Positions 1 to 4,773 of a DNA stretch of 6,560 bases are shown here, one piece after another (position 1 is the first letter of the stretch; each line of letters starts with the position of its first letter). The position numbers were made by a program, and so were the translations under genes. The stretch covers positions 1-6,560 of the forward strand of contig JALVDN010000422.1 in the NCBI GenBank assembly GCA_027008965.1, written 5' to 3'. The notes beneath the pieces were generated by a model. That model made no database searches. It saw nothing but the letters and a program-made list of their open reading frames with translations, and was not told the origin of the DNA. Source of the DNA: Flavobacteriales bacterium (GTDB taxonomy: Bacteria; Bacteroidota; Bacteroidia; Flavobacteriales; Flavobacteriaceae).

Positions 1-1386
1 TGTTAAGCGTATGTAAATGTTTTCTCCTTTGATGAAATCCGGAACATAATAAGGTTCATGGTCAGTGATGGTTAGAATGGTGCTTAAGAAAGGTTTTCCG
101 GTTTGGTGGAGACTATCCATTTTTTTCAAGGCGAAATTCAGTAGGAACCGGTCATCAACGCCCCAAAGGGTTTTCAATGAATCTTTAGGATAGTCTTTTT
201 TAGAATAGATATGTTGATAGCCGTTTTTGATTAAAAATCCTCCGATGTTATCATATTGGATGATATGCGGAACAAAAAAAGCAGTTTGATATCCGTTTTC
301 GGCTAAGACAACAGGGATGGAATAATAGAACGGCACAGGGACTGTTTTCATAGGATGTTTTTCAAATAAAACGGGATAAGATACATTAGATGAATAAACT
401 CCGGCAGAAGTATGAATGCCTGCACTATATAATTGAGTGAAAGCTATGCTATTTAAAAACAAGCTGTCGAGAAAAGGGGTGCGGTTTTCTTGATTGCCAA
501 AAAATTTCATTTTCCACGCCGCCATGCTTTCCATTAAAATCAAAACCACATTTTTCTTTTGAGAAAGGGAATCATATTGAATTTGCCTTGCTATTGGATT
601 TTTATAATTATTCCCGGTTAAATTGAAATATTTTCGAACTTGTTTTATGGCTTCATTATCATCCATTAGTTTTAAGTGACCGGAACGGTTCTTGATAAAA
701 TGTTCCAAGTTTTTTTCCAATACAAAAACCGGATTTAGCTTCAACTCATTTAATATCACATTATCTTCCGTATATGCATCATAAATTTGAAGGGGCGGAC
801 CGGTTGAAATTTTTCCTCGAAAGAAGAAAAAGAGTAAAATGATTAAAAAGAAATATGCCAAAATTTCTTTCTTTGGATTGGAAAATCGTATGGATTTGTT
901 ATGGAAAAAAATTTTTTTCAAAAGACGATAATATATCCAAACAAAAATCAAAAAAGGGATTAATAAAATCCAATATTTGATGTCACTGAAAACCAAGGAT
1001 ATGACAATATCCGGGTCGGAAAACCATTCGAGTGCTTTCAAATCCAAATGATGCGAAAACTTGGTGTAGTAAGGAATGCTGCTTCCGGCTATAAAAAATG
1101 AGATAATACTTATGATATAAGTGTAAAGAAATGCAAATTTCACGAGTGATTTTTTGGGTTTGAAATCATTGATTATCAATAGAATTATAGCCGGAAGCAA
1201 TGAAAAACTGATAACTACCAAGTCATATCTCAATCCGAAAAATAAAGCTTTGATTAATTGTATAAAGTTGATATGAATATTATCAAAAACATTCAAAAGA
1301 AACCCCAAAAAAATAAGTCTGATTACAAAGTAAACCAAAACATTCAGAAGATAAATTTTGGAAATAATAACAAAAGATTTTCGCAT
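1..1386 (-). CDS. LTA synthase/sulfatase-family membrane enzyme, C-terminus cut off
   Basis: I read this frame directly from the minus strand: ATG at 1386-1384, then 462 open codons to the window edge, so the 3' end is missing. About five hydrophobic segments (near residues 5-33, 52-72, 84-104, 138-156, 175-189) precede an extracytoplasmic alkaline-phosphatase-fold domain from about residue 275. That domain shows VVLILMES (E286, expected metal ligand), GIHTSAGVYSS (T326, expected nucleophile), WGVDDRFL (408-415) and TITDHEPYY (H443, aligning with the LtaS substrate-site histidine). The second metal-binding DH motif would lie beyond the edge. Family members transfer or hydrolyse phosphoglycerol, phosphoethanolamine or sulfate groups at the outer face of the inner membrane. 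Bacteroidota generally lack lipoteichoic acid, so the substrate is unknown and the name describes the fold only. The gene starts 10 bases after the small membrane-protein gene, suggesting co-transcription. The family call is strong and the function is open. Confidence 0.9.
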   Translation of the reverse strand, partial: MRKSFVIISKIYLLNVLVYFVIRLIFLGFLLNVFDNIHINFIQLIKALFFGLRYDLVVISFSLLPAIILLIINDFKPKKSLVKFAFLYTYIISIISFFIAGSSIPYYTKFSHHLDLKALEWFSDPDIVISLVFSDIKYWILLIPFLIFVWIYYRLLKKIFFHNKSIRFSNPKKEILAYFFLIILLFFFFRGKISTGPPLQIYDAYTEDNVILNELKLNPVFVLEKNLEHFIKNRSGHLKLMDDNEAIKQVRKYFNLTGNNYKNPIARQIQYDSLSQKKNVVLILMESMAAWKMKFFGNQENRTPFLDSLFLNSIAFTQLYSAGIHTSAGVYSSNVSYPVLFEKHPMKTVPVPFYYSIPVVLAENGYQTAFFVPHIIQYDNIGGFLIKNGYQHIYSKKDYPKDSLKTLWGVDDRFLLNFALKKMDSLHQTGKPFLSTILTITDHEPYYVPDFIKGENIYIRLT

Positions 1387-1396
1387 AAAGGTTTTC

Positions 1397-1747
1397 TTAT
1401 TCTTTCACCACAAAGACTTCCTTGGCAAAGTATTTGGTATCTCCCATCCACGGGAAAGTATAAAACCTTTCAATGTATTTGATTTTTACTTCCTTGCCCT
1501 GAAGTTCAATAAGTTTTTCCCTCACATCTTTATCTTTATCTTCAATGGAAAAAGCCCATCGTTGATCTTGTCCGATACCAAGACTCAATTCTCCTTCCCA
1601 AGTCTTGAAAATGATGCCTTTTTTACTGAGCTTAATAAGTTTGCCGGCTCTAAAACCTTCACTGTAGGGCACATAATAATTGAAAGCATAGAATAATCCT
1701 GCAATAATCACTAAAAAAACTAAAAATTTAACTAAATATTTCATCAT
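1397..1747 (-). CDS. Small single-pass membrane protein, unknown function
   Basis: This is a 116-residue protein starting MMKYLVKFLV. A hydrophobic segment covers about residues 4-24 and is followed by a soluble, probably periplasmic, domain. Visible motifs are YVPYSEGFRAGKL (25-37), SKKGIIFKTWEGEL (41-54) and YTFPWMGDTKYF (96-107). From memory, short Bacteroidota proteins share this YSEG...KTWEGEL...GDTKYF pattern and are often auto-labelled 6-phosphogluconate dehydrogenase. At this length, with no Rossmann motif, that label cannot be right. I chose 1747 (or the next codon, 1744) because an in-frame ATG at 1792 would add a polar 15-residue leader before the membrane segment and would lie close to the predicted transcription start. 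It is the first gene of a likely two-gene minus-strand unit with the LTA synthase-like gene. The domain could be a small beta-barrel fold, but that is only inferred. That the gene is real is likely; its function is not known. Confidence 0.8.
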   Translation of the reverse strand: MMKYLVKFLVFLVIIAGLFYAFNYYVPYSEGFRAGKLIKLSKKGIIFKTWEGELSLGIGQDQRWAFSIEDKDKDVREKLIELQGKEVKIKYIERFYTFPWMGDTKYFAKEVFVVKE

Positions 1748-1771
1748 TTTTATATTTAAACCAAAATTGAT

Positions 1772-1793
1772 ATTGCTCACAATGAGCAGCAAT
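1772..1793. repeat. Inverted repeat in divergent intergenic region
   Basis: TGCTCA at 1774-1779 and TGAGCA at 1783-1788 form a perfect 6-base inverted repeat around CAA. Outer ATTGC/GCAAT bases (1772-1776, 1789-1793) extend the symmetry if three bases on the right arm are bulged. It lies between the minus-strand small membrane-protein gene and plus-strand pntAA, so it could be an operator or a leader hairpin in the minus-strand transcript. There is no T-tract, so it is not a terminator. The repeat is seen directly; any role is inferred. Confidence 0.5.
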
Positions 1794-1811
1794 TAAATTA
1801 TTAACTTGCAC

Positions 1812-1819
1812 CAAAGTTA
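1812..1819 (-). promoter_or_regulatory. Candidate -7 promoter element for minus-strand genes
   Basis: Read on the minus strand this is TAACTTTG, an exact match to the Bacteroidota -7 consensus TAnnTTTG. Transcription would begin near 1805, leaving a leader of about 58 bases before the start at 1747. The -33 region would overlap the first codons of pntAA. It contains only a T-rich stretch rather than a clear TTG, so the match is partial. A short AT-rich motif can occur by chance. Confidence 0.4.
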
Positions 1820-1836
1820 TAAAACCTAATTCAGAT

Positions 1837-2943
1837 ATGAAAATCGGAGTAATAAAAGAAACACGTCCCGGAGAAAAACGGGTGGCACTCACTCCGGCCG
1901 TTGTAAAAGATTTTATTTCGGACGGAAATGAAGTGCTTGTAGAAACCAATGCCGGCTTAAATTCTCATTTCACGGATGAGGATTATAAAAACGCCGGAGC
2001 GTCCATCCTTGATAAAAAAGATGTCTTCAACCAAGCGGATGTCATTGTAAAAGTCAATCCCCCTTCGGATGACGATGTGGATTTTTTCCGGGAAGGGCAA
2101 ATTTTTATCGGGCTTATGTTTCCTTACAATCAACCCGAATTGATTCAAAAATTGGCGGAGAAAAAAATCACGGCTTTTGCGATGGAACTTATTCCACGGA
2201 TATCCAGAGCACAAAATATGGATGTATTGAGTTCACAAAGCAATTTGGCCGGATATAAAGCTGTCATTATCGGGGCGGATGAACTGGAAAAAATCTTTCC
2301 GCTGATGATGACCGCCGCCGGAACAGTGAAACCCGCCCGGGTTTTAATATATGGTGTAGGTGTTGCCGGTCTGCAGGCCATTGCCACAGCCAAACGTTTG
2401 GGAGCCATTGTAGAAGCCACCGATATCCGGCCCGAGACTAAAGAAGAAGCCGAATCTTTGGGAGCCAAGTTTATTCAAGTGGAAGACGAGTCGCTCAAAG
2501 ATGTATCGGAAGGCGGTTATGCTAAGGAAGTAAGTGAAGAATTCTTGCGTAAGCAAAAAGAGGCCGTGGACAAATCCCTTTTCCAAGCCGATTTGGTTAT
2601 CACCACTGCGTTGGTGATGGGTAGAAAAGCCCCCAGATTGATCACCGAAGAACAAATCAAACAAATGAAACACGGAGCGGTGATCGTGGACATGGCCGTG
2701 GAACAAGGCGGAAACGTAGAAATAAGCGAACCGGATAAAATTGTTGAAAAACACGGTGTGAAAGTTGTGGGAAAAACCAACTTACCCTCATTGCTTGCGG
2801 TCAATGCAAGTGAATTATATGCCAAAAACATGTATAATTTCTTGACCTTCCTTTCCAAAGAAGGCCAGGTACAATATGATAAAGAAGACGAAATTGTACA
2901 AGGAACATTGGTTATCGAAAACGGTAATATTTTAAAATCATAA
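1837..2943 (+). CDS. pntAA: NAD(P)+ transhydrogenase, alpha subunit part 1 (NAD-binding domain I)
   Basis: This 368-residue soluble subunit binds NAD(H) and hands hydride to NADP+ bound by PntB. The N-terminus GVIKETRPGEKRVALTP (4-20) is the alanine dehydrogenase/PNT signature. The Rossmann loop is GVGVAGLQ (173-180), with the acidic residue D196 in TDIRP binding the ribose. The block RISRAQNMDVLSS (121-133) keeps R121, Q126, D129 and S132, which align with the Rhodospirillum rubrum domain I residues R127, Q132, D135 and S138. EGGYAKE (225-231) is the mobile loop, with Y228 matching R. rubrum Y235. The protein ends just after this domain, whereas E. coli PntA continues into membrane helices; here those are encoded by the next gene, pntAB, 4 bases downstream. 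The length is normal for the split type. The start has no Shine-Dalgarno, but the N-terminal alignment fixes it. The product is cytoplasmic and docks on the membrane subunits. Confidence 0.97.
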   Translation: MKIGVIKETRPGEKRVALTPAVVKDFISDGNEVLVETNAGLNSHFTDEDYKNAGASILDKKDVFNQADVIVKVNPPSDDDVDFFREGQIFIGLMFPYNQPELIQKLAEKKITAFAMELIPRISRAQNMDVLSSQSNLAGYKAVIIGADELEKIFPLMMTAAGTVKPARVLIYGVGVAGLQAIATAKRLGAIVEATDIRPETKEEAESLGAKFIQVEDESLKDVSEGGYAKEVSEEFLRKQKEAVDKSLFQADLVITTALVMGRKAPRLITEEQIKQMKHGAVIVDMAVEQGGNVEISEPDKIVEKHGVKVVGKTNLPSLLAVNASELYAKNMYNFLTFLSKEGQVQYDKEDEIVQGTLVIENGNILKS

Positions 2944-2947
2944 TATC

Positions 2948-3256
2948 ATGGAAGCATTTTTACAATTTATAAATGACAACATCGAGATGATATATATTGT
3001 CGTCTTGATGATTTTCGTGGGAATTGAACTTATCAGTCATGTTCCCGCGGTATTGCATACCCCTTTGATGTCGGGCGCAAACGCCATTCACGGAGTAGTG
3101 ATTATTGGAGCTATCTTAGTGATGCTTCATATGGACCCGGAAAATTATGCCGGACTTGCTATAGGCTTTATTGCCGTTGTATTGGGAACGCTCAATGTAG
3201 TAGGTGGATTCGTTGTAACGGACAGAATGTTAGAAATGTTTAAAACCAGAAAATGA
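2948..3256 (+). CDS. pntAB: NAD(P)+ transhydrogenase, alpha subunit part 2 (membrane domain II)
   Basis: This 102-residue protein is almost entirely membrane-embedded, with three hydrophobic helices at about residues 13-30, 44-60 and 67-90. The loop VPAVLHTPLMSGANAIHG (32-49) is the characteristic motif of this subunit, and the C-terminal VTDRMLEMFK (89-98) matches the end of full-length PntA. With the PntB membrane helices it forms the proton channel. H48 in NAIHG aligns with the helix histidine (His42) of the Thermus thermophilus alpha2 subunit, a candidate proton-pathway residue, where E. coli PntA has a serine. The gene begins 4 bases after the pntAA stop, and its TGA overlaps the pntB start in ATGA, so the three are probably translationally coupled. 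There is no other sensible reading of this gene. Confidence 0.96.
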   Translation: MEAFLQFINDNIEMIYIVVLMIFVGIELISHVPAVLHTPLMSGANAIHGVVIIGAILVMLHMDPENYAGLAIGFIAVVLGTLNVVGGFVVTDRMLEMFKTRK

Positions 3257-4641
3257 TGGAGACACAAGGATTACTAAACTTAGCATACTTGATAGCGGCG
3301 GTTACTTTCATGGTGGGAATGAAAATGCTGGGAAGTCCCAAAACCGCCCGGAAAGGTAATTTGATAGCCGCCTTCGGGATGGGGCTTGCTATTTTAGCCA
3401 CCATTTTTCTGCACGATAAAGAAGTGAGCACTTTGGTTTATACATTAATTTTTGCTGCGATTGCTTTCGGGACGGCCATCGGATGGTATATAGCCGTGAA
3501 GGTGGAAATGACCAAAATGCCTGAGCTTGTTTCATTTTTCAACGGAATGGGTGGTGCAACGGCGGCTTTGATAGGTCTTTTGGAATATCAGCACTACACG
3601 GATTCCTCTTATAAAATTGCCATGATTGTTGCCGGATTATTGATTGGTAGTATTTCCTTTTCAGGTAGTATGATAGCATGGGCAAAGCTAAATGGCACCA
3701 TGCGCAAGCCATTACGTCTTCCTTCTTATAATGTTATCAACATTGTTATTTTATTGGCAACCTTAGCTTTAGCTGTATTTATCATAATAAACCGACCTGA
3801 TTCACCCGTTTATTTATATGCTTTGTTTGCTTTGGCATTGCTATACGGTGTGATGTTTGTCGTACCTATTGGCGGTGCGGATATGCCTGTGGTGATTTCG
3901 CTTTTGAATTCCTTCACCGGCTTGGCGGCCGCATTCGGCGGATTTTTGTATGACAATATGGCCATGCTCACCGGTGGTGTGTTGGTAGGTTCGGCCGGTA
4001 CGATTTTAACTATTGCCATGACCAAAGCCATGAACCGTTCGCTCTCCAATGTGATTTTCGGAGCTTTTGGTGACACGGGAGGAAGCGGTGAAGGAAAAAC
4101 ATCGGGTGGAACAGTGAAATCCATCAATCCTTCGGATGCCGCCATTTTACTAAACTATGCCAATAATGTAGTGATTGTTCCCGGCTATGGTTTGGCAGTA
4201 GCACAAGCCCAACATGCCATTCATGAATTGGAAGAACTTCTGGAAAGCAAAGGTGTAAATGTAAAATACGCCATCCATCCTGTGGCAGGACGTATGCCCG
4301 GTCATATGAATGTTCTGTTGGCCGAAGCCAATGTAGATTATGATAAATTAGTGGATATGGATGATATCAATCCGCAATTTAAAAACACGGATGTTGTATT
4401 AGTAGTGGGCGCCAATGACGTTGTTAACCCTGCCGCCAAAAACGATCCTTCCAGTCCTATTTACGGTATGCCTATTTTAAATGTGGATGAGGCCAAAAAT
4501 GTAATTGTATTGAAACGTAGTATGAAACCCGGATATGCGGGTATTGAAAATGAATTGTTCTACAACCCTAAAACATCTATGCTCTTTGGCGATGCTAAAG
4601 ATTCAATTACTAAAATCATTAATGAAGTGAAGAATATGTAG
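3253..4641 (+). CDS. pntB: NAD(P)+ transhydrogenase, beta subunit (membrane and NADP-binding domains)
   Basis: This 462-residue subunit has about nine membrane helices in residues 5-257, then the cytoplasmic NADP(H)-binding domain III from about 290. Channel motifs include KVEMTKMPELVSFFNGMGG (83-101) and IGGADMPVVISLLNS (206-220), with D210 matching the conserved E. coli beta-Asp213. In domain III, VPGYGLAVAQAQ (309-320) is the NADP dinucleotide loop. AGRMPGHMNVLLAEA (345-359), GANDVVNPAA (386-395, D389 matching E. coli Asp392), KRSM (421-424) and GYAG (427-430) complete the NADP site. The position of E. coli beta-His91 appears to be N97. The length is typical. Translation may begin at either of two adjacent ATGs (3253 or 3256); the first gives the ATGA overlap with pntAB. 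The enzyme couples inward proton flow to NADH-to-NADP+ hydride transfer and so supplies NADPH. A terminator follows 25 bases after the stop. Confidence 0.97.
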   Translation: MMETQGLLNLAYLIAAVTFMVGMKMLGSPKTARKGNLIAAFGMGLAILATIFLHDKEVSTLVYTLIFAAIAFGTAIGWYIAVKVEMTKMPELVSFFNGMGGATAALIGLLEYQHYTDSSYKIAMIVAGLLIGSISFSGSMIAWAKLNGTMRKPLRLPSYNVINIVILLATLALAVFIIINRPDSPVYLYALFALALLYGVMFVVPIGGADMPVVISLLNSFTGLAAAFGGFLYDNMAMLTGGVLVGSAGTILTIAMTKAMNRSLSNVIFGAFGDTGGSGEGKTSGGTVKSINPSDAAILLNYANNVVIVPGYGLAVAQAQHAIHELEELLESKGVNVKYAIHPVAGRMPGHMNVLLAEANVDYDKLVDMDDINPQFKNTDVVLVVGANDVVNPAAKNDPSSPIYGMPILNVDEAKNVIVLKRSMKPGYAGIENELFYNPKTSMLFGDAKDSITKIINEVKNM

Positions 4642-4666
4642 AAATACGGAAAAACCCACCTGTGAC

Positions 4667-4701
4667 AAACCGCTCTTCAGGAGCGGTTTTTTTGTTTTTT
4701 T
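4667..4701 (+). terminator. Intrinsic terminator after pntB
   Basis: AAACCGCTC (4667-4675) and GAGCGGTTT (4681-4689) form a perfect 9-base stem around the loop TTCAG. A T-rich run to 4701, broken by one G at 4694, follows. The hairpin is 25 bases past the pntB stop and marks the end of the pnt operon, separating it from the Asp-box gene. The opposite strand lacks a comparable T-tract, so it probably works mainly in the plus direction. Confidence 0.93.
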
Positions 4702-4711
4702 AAAATAAAAA

Positions 4712-4737
4712 TCTAACTTAGTACGTTCTTAGTTAGA
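4712..4737. repeat. Imperfect palindrome upstream of the Asp-box gene
   Basis: TCTAACTTAG (4712-4721) and CTTAGTTAGA (4728-4737) are inverted copies with one mismatch, separated by TACGTT. The element lies just after the pntB terminator, about 37 bases before the start of the secreted propeller gene. Position and symmetry would suit a binding site for a dimeric regulator. The AT-rich setting makes a chance origin possible. No good -7 element was seen beside it. Confidence 0.45.
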
Positions 4738-4756
4738 ATTTACATTAAAATTTACA
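4737..4756 (+). repeat. Short direct repeat AATTTACA, two copies
   Basis: AATTTACA occurs at 4737-4744 and again at 4749-4756, 12 bases apart from start to start, in the leader of the Asp-box gene and adjoining the palindrome. The repeat is exact but short and AT-rich, so any regulatory meaning is speculative. Confidence 0.35.
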
Positions 4757-4773
4757 ATAAGATAGTTTCATAA

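Noticed and set aside
1258..1696. Plus-strand open frames of 74 and 112 residues
   Set aside because: They lie antisense to the two minus-strand genes, show no recognisable motif and look like shadows of AT-rich coding sequence.
1748..1792. An in-frame upstream ATG that would lengthen the small membrane protein to 131 residues
   Set aside because: It adds a polar stretch before the membrane segment and lies very near the predicted transcription start; the ATG pair at 1747/1744 gives a normal membrane-protein N-terminus.
1801..1808. TTAACTTG as a plus-strand -7 element for pntAA
   Set aside because: It matches TAnnTTTG poorly and the only upstream TTG (1773-1775) is too far away for normal spacing.
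1957..2858. Several minus-strand open frames inside pntAA
   Set aside because: pntAA is firmly identified on the plus strand; these frames have no family motifs.
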